Assembly: GCA_025358255.1 (NCBI GenBank)
Contig: JANYKC010000046.1
Span: forward strand, 31,007-95,006
Reading direction: 5' to 3'
DNA length: 64,000 nt
From: Spirochaetaceae bacterium
GTDB lineage: Bacteria > Spirochaetota > Spirochaetia > Treponematales > Rectinemataceae
Shown here: piece after piece, positions 10,568 to 18,986 of the stretch
Layout: each line of letters opens with the position of its first letter
Position numbering within the stretch: position 1 is the stretch's first letter
Made by a program: the position numbers and the translations under genes
The notes under the pieces: generated by a model
Database searches by the model: none
Told to the model about the DNA's origin: nothing
What the model saw: the letters and a program-made list of their open reading frames with translations, nothing else

Positions 10568-12216
10568 CGTGCTGTCCTCGAAGGTCGGGCTGAAACCTCG
10601 GCGGAGAACTCGCCGGCGCGCCAGGCTTTTTCTGCGGAGTGCGTCCCCGTGTCATAGACGGCGACTGCGAGATAGACAAGGCCTCCGTTCGGCAAGCCCG
10701 TGAGCGTAAAGGACGTGGCGTTTCCCACATCGATGGGGCTCTGTCCCTCGGCCGCGCCGGTCCCGAAATAATCGCCGGGACTCCCGCCATAATAGACAAG
10801 GTAGCCAGCCACGTCGGATTCGGGTACGCGGGACCATCGAAGCTCAATGCCGCCGTCTTTGGCGATCGCCTCCACCCGTGCGGGAGGCGGCGGCAAGGGG
10901 TCTGGCTCGTAATGCAGGGTCAGGGAGCTGAGGGAAGGCGTCAGCCGTCCGGTTCCATCGGGATAGAGCTCGGCCCGTATCTGCACATAGCGGCCCCTCG
11001 CTGCGGCCGGAAGGCGGTCGCCCGCGCGGAATGGGATCCAAGCCGGGGAATCATAGCGCCAACCAATCCATTCATCGGAAATTCGATAGGACAGCTCGAT
11101 TCCCGTCGCCCCTGGTGTCTTGGCTTGCATCTCCACTGAAAGAAGGCGGCTGTTCCCGAAACCCAGGTCGGCGACCGGGGAAAGGACAAGCCCACCGTCG
11201 CGGGCAAATGGCTTCAGGTTCGGTTTTTCGATGCATGAGCGGGAAATGCGGAACTCATCGAGCAAGCCAACATAATCGGCACCGAGGATTAGGGGTGAAG
11301 CTGCGCCGACGGCGGGAGCAAAGACCTCCCCCCCCTCATGCCCCGAGGCAGTCGCAAAAGACACGGCCTCGGTGACGCCGTTGACTACATATTCCAGAAG
11401 GCCTGTATCCCCGTCGAAACGAAGGAGGTGGTGGGACCACGAACGCGGCAGGAGGGGGTTGGTTGCCCGAAGCATGAGGTCTGTCCCCGCATTCGTAGAA
11501 GCTCTTTGGAAAAAACCCTGGAAGTCCCAGCGAATGCGCCCTCCGGAAATGGTACATCCGAAAGACTGGGGGAAACTGCCTCCTCCAGCAGAACTGCTGC
11601 TGCCTTTGGGGACAGACCTCAAAGATTGCCAAGAAAGGATGGTTTCGCCGTTTTCCGCGTTAGCTGGATAGAGCCAGAACTCGATGGAGAAATCGCGGAA
11701 CCTCGAAGAACGTTCAAGCAGGGAGTCCTTCCCGGGGTTCAGCTTCAGGGAGGACGAGGGGCCTCGGAAGGATGCCGAGCCGGCGCCGATGGCGGACTGC
11801 TTCGAATCCAGGCTGAAAAGCCTTCCAGCCTCAATAAACCACTTGCCGCCTTCGTCGCGGACTTGGGTAGCGCCGCCCTCCATTCCCCCGCCTGGAACCG
11901 GCGAAGGCTCGAAATGGAGAAGAAGATCGGTATCCTCACTGCTTCGATATGCAGCAGGAGCCAGGACATAGTCGACTCCGCCGCGAAAACCTGGTACGGC
12001 CACCGCGTTGTCCGCTTGCCATGCCCCCAGGATGGAATCGCGGACCACGGCTGGCCCGGCCGGCGAGATTGCCGAAGACCCGGGAGCCGAGGATCCTGGC
12101 GGGGTGAGGCGATTTGCGACCTTGCCGGGCGCGAGCTCAATGCGCTCCTCGAGAGATGCTGCACCGAAAGAAACCGCGATGAGGAGGGCGAAGATTGCTA
12201 TTCCCTTGAGTTTCAT
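10564..12216 (-). CDS. Secreted LamG-like / fibronectin type III protein
   Basis: About 550 residues with a clear signal peptide (MKLKGIAIFALLIAVSFGAA). The middle (about 90-290) looks like a concanavalin A-like/LamG beta-sandwich (SIEFWLYPAN, WSHHLLRFDGDTG, GLLDEFRISR). The C-terminal 90 residues resemble a fibronectin type III module (PPPPARVEAIAKDGGIELRW ... YLVYYGG). Such proteins bind carbohydrate or protein at the cell surface or in the periplasm. I prefer the ATG at 12216, just before the hydrophobic core; an upstream ATG at 12228 is also possible. It is divergent from uvrC with under 30 bases between the starts. Two copies of the dispersed repeat lie inside it. Confidence 0.8.
   Translation of the reverse strand: MKLKGIAIFALLIAVSFGAASLEERIELAPGKVANRLTPPGSSAPGSSAISPAGPAVVRDSILGAWQADNAVAVPGFRGGVDYVLAPAAYRSSEDTDLLLHFEPSPVPGGGMEGGATQVRDEGGKWFIEAGRLFSLDSKQSAIGAGSASFRGPSSSLKLNPGKDSLLERSSRFRDFSIEFWLYPANAENGETILSWQSLRSVPKGSSSSAGGGSFPQSFGCTISGGRIRWDFQGFFQRASTNAGTDLMLRATNPLLPRSWSHHLLRFDGDTGLLEYVVNGVTEAVSFATASGHEGGEVFAPAVGAASPLILGADYVGLLDEFRISRSCIEKPNLKPFARDGGLVLSPVADLGFGNSRLLSVEMQAKTPGATGIELSYRISDEWIGWRYDSPAWIPFRAGDRLPAAARGRYVQIRAELYPDGTGRLTPSLSSLTLHYEPDPLPPPPARVEAIAKDGGIELRWSRVPESDVAGYLVYYGGSPGDYFGTGAAEGQSPIDVGNATSFTLTGLPNGGLVYLAVAVYDTGTHSAEKAWRAGEFSAEVSARPSRTAR
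11478..11488 (-). repeat. Dispersed repeat GGGGACAGACC
   Basis: Exact copy in the LamG-like gene; read in frame it gives Gly-Thr-Asp-Leu. Confidence 0.9.
11608..11618 (+). repeat. Dispersed repeat GGGGACAGACC
   Basis: Exact copy in the LamG-like gene, 130 bases from another copy in opposite orientation; read in frame it gives Arg-Ser-Val-Pro. Confidence 0.9.
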
Positions 12217-12243
12217 ACCTGCGTACATTTATTATCGTACACT

Positions 12244-14244
12244 ATGGACGAGAATAAAGCGGACGGGAAGCCCCGAAAACCTGATACAGCCCCGGAACAG
12301 CCTTTGGATCCCAGAATCGCCCATTTTCGCTCCCTCGTGCGGCAAGCTCCCGCCGAGGCCGGCGTCTATATCATGAAGGACGAGACAGGAGATATCATCT
12401 ATGTCGGCAAGGCAAAAGTGTTGCGAAACCGGCTTTCATCCTATTTCAGCGGCCGAAAGGACCTAAAGACCCGCCACCTGGTCTCCCGGATCTCAACGAT
12501 CGAATGGATATTGGCCGGCAGCGAATACGAGGCCCTGCTACTTGAAAACAACCTCATCAAGGAGCACAGCCCCAAGTACAACATCAACCTGAAAGACGGC
12601 AAGACCTACCCGAGCGTCCGCCTCACCAATGAAGCCTTTCCCCGCGTCTTCCGCACTAGGCGCATCATCAACGATGGAAGCCTCTATTTCGGGCCTTTCC
12701 CAAGCGTCGATACGATCGACACCTACCTTGACCTCATCCGTCGCCTATTTCCCCTTCGGCGCTGCGTTGACATGAAAAAGCGCAAGGAACCCTGCATGTA
12801 CTACCATATCGGCAGGTGCTCGGCTCCTTGCGCCGGGAAAGTCAGCCAGGAGGAATACGCGAAGAGTGTCGAAGAAGTCAAGAAACTCCTTGCCGGCGAG
12901 ACGGAGGCCCTCCTCGCAGAACTGCGCGGGCGCATGGCAGAGGCCTCGATTTCCCTTCGCTTTGAGGAGGCCGGGCGATTCCGCGACGCCGTTGCCGCCA
13001 TCGAGCTCTTTGCGGGCAGGACCAATGCCGTCGACTTCGATCCGGAAGCCCGTGACTATGTTGCCTGGGTCGCCGACGGCGACCTTATTGTCTTTGTCGT
13101 CTTCCAGATGCGGGGTGGGAAACTGACCGGTCGTGACCTCTACAGAAGCCGCCTTTACGCCACCGAAGAGGAGGGTTTAGCCGATTTCCTTATGACCTAT
13201 TATCACAAGGACCGCCTCCCTCCCCCCCTCGTCCTCATCCAGGAAAGAAAGACCAAGGGCCAGAAAGGGATATCTTCGGGGACAGACCCGGTTGTTGCCG
13301 GCCCCGCACGCGATGAGGCGCCTGAAAACGCGGCATCGGCGGCCGGATTGGCCGCTGAAAACAGTGGAACATATGCGGCGACCATGGAGTTGGACCTCAT
13401 CGCCGAATACTTCGCCCGAGAACTTGCGTCTCCGACGCGCTTCGCCCTGCCGACCGAACGTCGCCATGAAGTTGCCCTGGCCCTTGCGCGGCAGAACGCG
13501 CGCGAAGAAGTGGCCAAACGACGACGCGAACTCGGGGACATACCCGGCCTCGAGGATCTCAAAAAAGCCCTCGGCCTCGAAAGCCTGCCGGAGCGCATCG
13601 AAGGCTTCGACATCGCCCATCTTCATGGGAAGCACACGGTGGCTTCCCTTGTTTCATTCAAGAACGGCGTTCCCGACAAGAAAAACTATCGCTACTTCAA
13701 GATCAAGTCCCTGGAAGGCGCGGTGGACGATTTTGCCTCGATCCGGGAGGCTGTAGCGAGGAGATATACGAAGTTGGTGAATGAGGGGACCGACCTGCCT
13801 GACCTCATCCTCGTGGACGGCGGCGCTGGCCAGGTTTCAGCAGCGAAGGAAATATTGGACGCGCTTGGCGTCGATTCCGATCTTGCGGGACTCGCCAAGC
13901 AGAACGAGGAGATATGGCGGCCAGACTTGAGCGAGGCCATCGTCCTTCCGAAGGATTCCCCGGCCCTCAGGGTCCTGGTAGCCGTCCGCGACGAGACCCA
14001 TCGATTCGCCACGGGCTTGAACCAGCGACTCCGGGCATCGGAGCTCAAATTCGGGGTCCTTGAGGCGATCGAAGGCGTCGGACCCGCGCGCGCCAAGCGC
14101 CTCATGCGCGTTTTCGGCAGCCTCGATTTCATCGCCGGAACTGAGCCTGCGAAGGTTGCCGAGGTCGGCGGCATGGGCATCGAGATCGCACAACGAGTCA
14201 TTGCGGCGATCAAGGACAGCAGGTCGTGGGCAAAGCCCCGGTGA
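12244..14244 (+). CDS. uvrC: Excinuclease ABC subunit C
   Basis: The dual-incision nuclease of nucleotide excision repair, acting with UvrA and UvrB. 666 residues. The GIY-YIG domain is at about 35-120 (AGVYIMKDETGDIIYVGKAK), a Cys-rich linker (RRCVDMKKRKEPCMYYHIGR) follows, then the UvrB-binding UVR motif (about 205-240), the RNase H-like C-terminal nuclease with its catalytic acid in LILVDGGAGQ, and a terminal helix-hairpin-helix pair (LEAIEGVGPARAKRLM). The start at 12244 was chosen by homology of the first domain; no strong ribosome-binding site is seen. An unusual Ala/Gly-rich insertion at about residues 338-380 contains a copy of the dispersed repeat. Its TGA stop abuts the stop of the convergent transposase gene. 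Confidence 0.95.
   Translation: MDENKADGKPRKPDTAPEQPLDPRIAHFRSLVRQAPAEAGVYIMKDETGDIIYVGKAKVLRNRLSSYFSGRKDLKTRHLVSRISTIEWILAGSEYEALLLENNLIKEHSPKYNINLKDGKTYPSVRLTNEAFPRVFRTRRIINDGSLYFGPFPSVDTIDTYLDLIRRLFPLRRCVDMKKRKEPCMYYHIGRCSAPCAGKVSQEEYAKSVEEVKKLLAGETEALLAELRGRMAEASISLRFEEAGRFRDAVAAIELFAGRTNAVDFDPEARDYVAWVADGDLIVFVVFQMRGGKLTGRDLYRSRLYATEEEGLADFLMTYYHKDRLPPPLVLIQERKTKGQKGISSGTDPVVAGPARDEAPENAASAAGLAAENSGTYAATMELDLIAEYFARELASPTRFALPTERRHEVALALARQNAREEVAKRRRELGDIPGLEDLKKALGLESLPERIEGFDIAHLHGKHTVASLVSFKNGVPDKKNYRYFKIKSLEGAVDDFASIREAVARRYTKLVNEGTDLPDLILVDGGAGQVSAAKEILDALGVDSDLAGLAKQNEEIWRPDLSEAIVLPKDSPALRVLVAVRDETHRFATGLNQRLRASELKFGVLEAIEGVGPARAKRLMRVFGSLDFIAGTEPAKVAEVGGMGIEIAQRVIAAIKDSRSWAKPR
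13278..13288 (+). repeat. Dispersed repeat GGGGACAGACC in uvrC
   Basis: Exact copy in the non-conserved insertion of UvrC; read in frame it gives Gly-Thr-Asp-Pro. Confidence 0.9.
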
Positions 14245-14763
14245 TCAGGCCAACGTCGGATTCGTGCGAAACGAAAGGAAACGCGATAGCCAATCCGGCG
14301 TTATTTCGCAGATTCGCCCGATCCCTGCCCGGGCATGCCAAAGCCCGCAGTAGCGCCACTGGCCTTGGCCATCGACCAGGCCGGCTCGAACAGGATTGCT
14401 GTCGATATAATCGAAAATGCGAAGATACTCCCTCAAGCTCGCCAGGATCTGCGAATAGAACCGGCCGCCCCAAACATGCCCCGTCAAGCCATTGCGGCGA
14501 TTGTAAGCCATGGCAAAAACGCCGAGGATCCATCGCATTATTGCGGAAAGGTTCTCGCCTTTGCCGGGGCGGATGATTAAATGGAAATGGTTTCCCATTA
14601 TGCAGAAATTCTCGATCCTGAAATCGTATTTCTTTTTGCACCTCTCGACAACTTCAAGGAATAGCTCCTTGATCTGTTCCGACTCGAGGATCATCTCCTT
14701 CCTGTTCGCCCGTGCCGTGACATGGTAGCGGGCGTCGGCGCGCAGCATTCGTCTCTTCCTCAT
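14245..14763 (-). CDS. RAYT / IS200-like (Y1, HUH) transposase, single-gene type
   Basis: About 172 residues of a single-strand HUH transposase: DARYHVTARANR at the N-terminus, the metal-binding HFH triad in CIMGNHFHLIIRP, and the RAYT hallmark YIDSNPVRAGLV near the C-terminus. Proteins of this group (REP-associated tyrosine transposases) are usually single-copy, lack flanking IS ends and are tied to short palindromic repeats spread through the genome. No IS termini are seen here. The start at 14763 is taken from family length; a longer frame to 14871 would translate through repeat copies. The stop abuts that of uvrC (TGATCA shared junction). The gene may mobilise the GGGGACAGACC family, which is an inference. 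Confidence 0.85.
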   Translation of the reverse strand: MRKRRMLRADARYHVTARANRKEMILESEQIKELFLEVVERCKKKYDFRIENFCIMGNHFHLIIRPGKGENLSAIMRWILGVFAMAYNRRNGLTGHVWGGRFYSQILASLREYLRIFDYIDSNPVRAGLVDGQGQWRYCGLWHARAGIGRICEITPDWLSRFLSFRTNPTLA

Positions 14764-14835
14764 GGTGCACTTACGTATGCCGCCGTGGTTTCCGATTGAA
14801 GCGTTATAGAAAAAACCTGTCTGATCCAACTGGCG

Positions 14836-14922
14836 GAGGTCTGTCCCCCTCGGCAGCGTGAACCGACTCACGGAGGTCTGTCCCCGCCGGTAGTCCGATC
14901 TGACCGGTGGAGGTCTGTCCCC
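14836..14922 (-). repeat. Three GGGGACAGACCTCC copies at exact 37-bp spacing
   Basis: Copies of the dispersed repeat, all in the same orientation, begin at 14836, 14873 and 14910 (plus-strand view GAGGTCTGTCCCC). The 23-24 bases between them differ. They lie just 5' of the RAYT-type transposase gene. The shared unit is too short for a CRISPR repeat and no cas genes are nearby. Confidence 0.9.
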
Positions 14923-14993
14923 CTCGACCGCCCGCGAAAAGGTCGCAAAAATGGCTGGCCCCCTTCTACGGTCGCTATCGCACGAGGTCGCGG

Positions 14994-15025
14994 AAAAGGG
15001 GGGAGGAGCCTTCAGCCCTCCCCCT
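14994..15025 (-). terminator. Terminator of the purine-nucleoside operon
   Basis: Reading the minus strand, an 8-bp G/C stem (15017-15024 with 14999-15006) and a 10-base loop are followed by CTTTTCC. It lies about 30 bases after the deoD stop. Confidence 0.6.
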
Positions 15026-15055
15026 CTCTGCTCACTTCGCGAAATAAAACAGGAA

Positions 15056-15757
15056 CTAAGCCAGCCCCAGCGCGATCTGCATCATGCCCTTGAATGCAAG
15101 TTGCCTATCCTCCGAGCTCGTAGACTCGCCAGTCACAATGCTATCGCTCACGGTCAGAAGGGTCAGGGCCCGTCGGCGATGCTTGGCGGCGACCGTATAG
15201 AGGGCGGCGGACTCCATCTCGACCGCCAGCACCCCGTAGGCGGCCCAGCGTTTCCAGGAATCAGGGTCGTCGCCGTAGAAGGTGTCCGAAGTGAGCGTGT
15301 TGCCCACCTTCATCTCGATACCCAGCGATTCAGCGACCGACCTTGCCTTGAGCATGAGGCCGAAATCGGCGATCGCCGCGTAATCGAGGCCGCCGAAGCG
15401 AACGCGATTGATATTGGAATCGGTGCATGCCCCCTGGGCCATGACGATATCCCTGATGAGGACGTCTCTCTGAATGGAGCCACAGGTACCGATGCGAATG
15501 AGGTTTTCCACGCCATATTCAGTCATGAGCTCAGTGGCATAAATGGATATCGAAGGCACGCCCATGCCGGTGCCTTGGACTGAAACCCGCCGGCCCTTGT
15601 AGGTACCGGTGAAACCAAGCATGTTCCTGACCTTGTTATAGCAAACCGCATTCTCCAGAAAGGTCTCGGCGATGAATTTCGCGCGCAGCGGATCACCGGG
15701 CAGGAGCACTGTCTCAGCGATGTCGCCCTTCTTCGCCTCATTGTGTGGTGTAGCCAT
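15056..15757 (-). CDS. deoD: Purine nucleoside phosphorylase, DeoD type
   Basis: Phosphorolysis of purine (deoxy)nucleosides to base and (deoxy)ribose-1-phosphate. 233 residues, the normal size of the hexameric bacterial enzyme. Visible features: [14 protein letters not shown] (phosphate loop), [12 protein letters not shown], the phosphate-binding [20 protein letters not shown] (ribose/purine site) and [12 protein letters not shown] (catalytic Asp). A GGAGG lies 7 bases upstream of the ATG at 15757, which fixes the start inside a longer frame. It is the last gene of the nucleoside import and breakdown operon, 31 bases after the ribokinase-like gene and followed by a terminator hairpin. Confidence 0.95.
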   Translation of the reverse strand: MATPHNEAKKGDIAETVLLPGDPLRAKFIAETFLENAVCYNKVRNMLGFTGTYKGRRVSVQGTGMGVPSISIYATELMTEYGVENLIRIGTCGSIQRDVLIRDIVMAQGACTDSNINRVRFGGLDYAAIADFGLMLKARSVAESLGIEMKVGNTLTSDTFYGDDPDSWKRWAAYGVLAVEMESAALYTVAAKHRRRALTLLTVSDSIVTGESTSSEDRQLAFKGMMQIALGLA

Positions 15758-15788
15758 GTCAACCTCCAATTGGAACAGGTCTGTTTCT

Positions 15789-16688
15789 TCAGCCTCGGGA
15801 AATGATAAAAGCCTGGACTTCTTCACGTGTAGGGATCGAGGGCTGAGCGCCGAGCCTTGAAGCCGCAAGCGCACCTGCGGCATTCGCGAACCGGAGGAGC
15901 TCCTCGTCGATGCGCCCTGACAGCATCCCGACAGCCAAGGCTCCATTGAAGCTGTCGCCGGCCGCAGTCGCATCGACGGCCTTGATCGGAAAAGCGGCGA
16001 CCCTGAAACTCCTTTCGTGATCCATATAATGGCATCCCTCGCTGCCAAGGGTGACGACAACGGATCTTGCTCCCATGGCGAGAAGGCGCGCCGCGCCTTC
16101 TTCGATTCCATTTGCCCCCGAGATGAGGGCGAGCTTCGTCTCGTTCGGGGTGATGCACGCGCAGCTGGCTATGAGTTCCACCGGTAGGGCGGCCGCCGGG
16201 GCAGGATTAAGGAGTATCGGGATACCGGCCTTCTTGGCGATCCGGACAGCGGCCATCACGGCGAGGAGGGGGATTTCCAGCTGCAAGACCAGGCAGGAGC
16301 TTTTCTCGATGGCTGCCGCGTTGGCTAGGACCCACTCGGGTTGGAGTTCCCCGTTGGCGCCCGGATAGACGACAATCGTGTTGTCTCCCGACGCGTCGAT
16401 CGTGATCATCGCGATGCCGCTCGGCTTGCCCGAAAGGAAAAGGCCATCGGTTTCGATTCCGTTCGTGGCAAGGTTCGCCCGGAGCTCCGCCCCGACCGCA
16501 TCGGAACCGATGGCCCCGATCATGCGCACATGGGCACCCATCCGCGCCGCGGCGACAGCCTGGTTCGCGCCTTTCCCGCCGAACGCGCTGCAGTATGAGG
16601 TCGCATGGACGGTTTCGCCCTTGCCTGGCAGTCTTGCGGCTACGCAGATTAGATCATGATTGAGGCTGCCGACGACCGCTATTTCCAT
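15789..16688 (-). CDS. rbsK: Ribokinase (PfkB family)
   Basis: ATP-dependent phosphorylation of ribose released by the nucleoside hydrolases. About 299 residues. Signature segments are [10 protein letters not shown] at the start, the first PfkB motif [28 protein letters not shown] (family-typical), and the C-terminal anion-hole/catalytic motif [14 protein letters not shown] with the base Asp. I chose the second ATG (16688) because GGAGG lies five bases upstream; the first ATG four codons earlier overlaps that site. Other PfkB substrates cannot be fully excluded, but neighbours point to ribose. Confidence 0.88.
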   Translation of the reverse strand: MEIAVVGSLNHDLICVAARLPGKGETVHATSYCSAFGGKGANQAVAAARMGAHVRMIGAIGSDAVGAELRANLATNGIETDGLFLSGKPSGIAMITIDASGDNTIVVYPGANGELQPEWVLANAAAIEKSSCLVLQLEIPLLAVMAAVRIAKKAGIPILLNPAPAAALPVELIASCACITPNETKLALISGANGIEEGAARLLAMGARSVVVTLGSEGCHYMDHERSFRVAAFPIKAVDATAAGDSFNGALAVGMLSGRIDEELLRFANAAGALAASRLGAQPSIPTREEVQAFIISRG

Positions 16689-16703
16689 AACCACCTCCAA
16701 TGT

Positions 16704-18035
16704 TCAGAATACGAGGGAACTTCGTCCCTTCCCCCTCGCGATGATGCCTTCCGCGCATGCCCCAGCCCGGGCGACGATCGCCTCCGTGTCGAGGAGTAGG
16801 ACCCCGTCGCGCTTCATAAAGCGGCCGTCGATCACAGAATGCAGCACATTTCGCGGATCGGAGCTGTAGATGATGGCGGCCAGCGGATTGTAGACAGGGA
16901 AGGTGTTGGGCCGGTGCAGGTCCCAGACAAGGAAATCCGCTGGAGCGCCTGCAGAGAGTGAGCCTGTTCCGAAAGGCAGGGCGTCATGTCCCCGCATGAG
17001 GATGCGCCAAAGCCTTTCAAGCGGAAAAGCCTCGGCATCTTTGCGCATGTACTTACCGACAAGGCCCAGCAGGCGGACCTGCTCGATGGGCGAAAGGCCA
17101 TTTGAGCTCGCTGCGCCATCAGTGCCAATGCAAAGCGGGAAATCGTCGCTGAGCGCCCAGGCTCGGCCAGGGCCCTCCCCGAGCTTCATGTAGGTTTTCA
17201 TGCAGACGGCTATCCAGGTTCCGGTCTTGATGAGCTCGCGCTCCTTGTCGAGGAGCCACCAGGCGTGCCCGACGATGAGGGGTACGTCCATGAGCCCGGA
17301 TCTTGAAACGATTTCCATCGGGGTCTGTCCCCAGCGCTGGAGGCTTGCTGCGACCTGGCCTTCGCCATCCTCGACATGGATATGGGCGCCAACGCCAAGG
17401 GCTTGGGCCATTTTGGCGCATTGGGCCAGGTCGTCGGGCGAACAGGTATAGGGCGAATGAGGACCAAGCCTTAGCGAAATCCGTGGGGATCGGCCCTTCC
17501 ATTCCCCGATGAGCGCAGCGGCACCGTCGAGCTGGCTTTGCATATTGCCGACCGAGCCAAAAAGCGTCGGCGCTATATCCGCCCGAATACCCATCTCGTG
17601 GACGGCCTTGCATATCCTATCTGCGAAGAAATAATGGTCGGCGAAAGCTGTGACGCCATTGTCGAGCATCTCGGCGATTGCCATGGAAGCACCCGCTTCG
17701 ACGTCATCGCCCTGCATCTTGCTCTCGTAGGGCCAGATCTCCTCGTTGAACCATCGATCGGGACTGGCATCCTCGGCGATTCCCTTGAAGATATTCATGG
17801 GTGAATGGGTGTGCAGGTTCACGAGTCCAGGGCTTATGAACAGACCTTTGCAAGGAATTATCTCGTCGGAGGGGCCGGGAAAGAAGGTCCGCCCCTCGCC
17901 TGAAGGCCGTCTCCCATCACCAATCTCGTCTCCGAGCCATGCGATGAGCCCGTTTTCAACTACCAGAGTCTTCGGACCCGAGGTCTGTCCCTCGCGATCG
18001 ATGCACCTTGCGTCCTTGAAGAACAACCGCTTCAT
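16704..18035 (-). CDS. Amidohydrolase of the MTA/SAH/guanine deaminase group
   Basis: Metal-dependent deaminase of about 443 residues. Ligands visible: His-x-His in NLHTHSPM, a substrate-site GPHSPYTCSP, a later His in AHIHVEDGEGQ, VGHAWWL, and the metal Asp in CIGTDGAASSNGLSP. The usual third segment of the family reads Ala-His-Cys or similar and here is Gly-His-Ala, a small deviation. Given its place between a nucleoside hydrolase and ribokinase, an aminopurine or nucleoside deaminase is likely; the exact substrate is not shown. The ATG at 18035 is preceded by GAGGAA. It contains one exact and one imperfect copy of the dispersed repeat. Confidence 0.8.
   Translation of the reverse strand: MKRLFFKDARCIDREGQTSGPKTLVVENGLIAWLGDEIGDGRRPSGEGRTFFPGPSDEIIPCKGLFISPGLVNLHTHSPMNIFKGIAEDASPDRWFNEEIWPYESKMQGDDVEAGASMAIAEMLDNGVTAFADHYFFADRICKAVHEMGIRADIAPTLFGSVGNMQSQLDGAAALIGEWKGRSPRISLRLGPHSPYTCSPDDLAQCAKMAQALGVGAHIHVEDGEGQVAASLQRWGQTPMEIVSRSGLMDVPLIVGHAWWLLDKERELIKTGTWIAVCMKTYMKLGEGPGRAWALSDDFPLCIGTDGAASSNGLSPIEQVRLLGLVGKYMRKDAEAFPLERLWRILMRGHDALPFGTGSLSAGAPADFLVWDLHRPNTFPVYNPLAAIIYSSDPRNVLHSVIDGRFMKRDGVLLLDTEAIVARAGACAEGIIARGKGRSSLVF
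17322..17332 (-). repeat. Dispersed repeat GGGGACAGACC
   Basis: Exact copy in the amidohydrolase gene; in frame it gives Gly-Gln-Thr-Pro. A one-mismatch copy lies at 17982-17992 in the same gene (Gly-Gln-Thr-Ser). Confidence 0.88.
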
Positions 18036-18043
18036 AAGATTCC

Positions 18044-18973
18044 TCAGTCCCAGGTAAGGATGAGGCTCCGGACCAGCCGAAGGAAGGTGCCGACATCGAT
18101 ATCGAGGGCCACATCCGCATTCGGAGTGCACTTCGAAACGCCAAGGAGGTCCACGACAGTTTTTCCCGTCGTATACTCGCCATCGGTCTCGACATCGACC
18201 CTGCAGGCCTTGGTCGAGAGGACAGCCGAATCAATGGCTGCGACTACGGCCACCGCATCGTGCAATGCGAGAGTCGGCAAGCCGAAGGAATGGTAGACCC
18301 TGAGATAATGCTGGAGCATGTCGCAGCATAGGCCTGCGACCTTGCCGCCATCCTTGCGCAACGCATCGATCTCGCCTTGACCGAGAACGGCCCGGTTGGT
18401 CACGTCCAGGCCGCACATCGTGATCGGAATGCCAGACTGGAACACGCATGCGGCGGCATGGGGATCTGCAAGGATGTTGAACTCGGCTGCGCTTGTCGCG
18501 TTGCCTGGACCAGCCGAACCGCCCATCATGAAAATGCGCCCAATAGCTCCATTCCTCAGGGCGGGATACGCCGAAATCGCTATTGCCACATTCGTCAGGG
18601 GACCGATCGCTACGAGGTCTGTCCCCCCGGGTGTTCCAAAGGCAAGATCCCGAATGAGGTCCTCCGCGGGGCGTGGATCTTTCGGCCAGGCTGGCGCAGG
18701 GAGGCTCACTCCGCCCACGCCATCGGCTCCGTGCACGCTCGAAGCATGGATGCGCTTGCTGACCAAGGGGCCTTCGGCACCGCTTGAGACGGGGACAGAC
18801 CTCCCTGCGAGGGCAGCTAACGAAAGGGCGTTTCGCGTAACCGCCTCGATGCCGACATTGCCCGCCACCGTCGTGATGCCGATGACTTCCAGCCTGTCGG
18901 AAGCGAAGGCCATCAGTATGGCCACCGCGTCGTCGATACCGGGGTCGCAGTCGATAAGGATATTTCTTGGCAT
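18044..18973 (-). CDS. Inosine-uridine-preferring nucleoside hydrolase (first copy)
   Basis: Hydrolyses the N-glycosidic bond of ribonucleosides to base and ribose. About 309 residues. The calcium-binding N-terminal signature DCDPGIDDAVA is complete, with the later segments VAIGPLTNVA, FMMGGSAGPGN, AAEFNILADPHAA and the C-terminal HDAVAV. The ATG at 18973 was chosen because the N-terminus MPRNILIDCDPG matches the family and AAGGA lies upstream. It follows the second hydrolase gene by 13 bases. Two dispersed-repeat copies fall in loop regions (GGTDL and GRSVP) next to conserved motifs, without breaking the frame. Confidence 0.92.
   Translation of the reverse strand: MPRNILIDCDPGIDDAVAILMAFASDRLEVIGITTVAGNVGIEAVTRNALSLAALAGRSVPVSSGAEGPLVSKRIHASSVHGADGVGGVSLPAPAWPKDPRPAEDLIRDLAFGTPGGTDLVAIGPLTNVAIAISAYPALRNGAIGRIFMMGGSAGPGNATSAAEFNILADPHAAACVFQSGIPITMCGLDVTNRAVLGQGEIDALRKDGGKVAGLCCDMLQHYLRVYHSFGLPTLALHDAVAVVAAIDSAVLSTKACRVDVETDGEYTTGKTVVDLLGVSKCTPNADVALDIDVGTFLRLVRSLILTWD
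18616..18626 (-). repeat. Dispersed repeat GGGGACAGACC
   Basis: Exact copy in the first nucleoside hydrolase gene, encoding Gly-Thr-Asp-Leu just before the conserved VAIGPLTN. Confidence 0.9.
18791..18801 (+). repeat. Dispersed repeat GGGGACAGACC
   Basis: Exact copy in the same gene, opposite orientation; in frame it gives Arg-Ser-Val-Pro. Confidence 0.9.
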
Positions 18974-18986
18974 ACAACAGCTTCCT

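Noticed and set aside
14836..14922. CRISPR array
   Set aside because: Shared unit of 13-14 bases is too short, only three copies exist and no cas genes are seen; the same word is scattered elsewhere.
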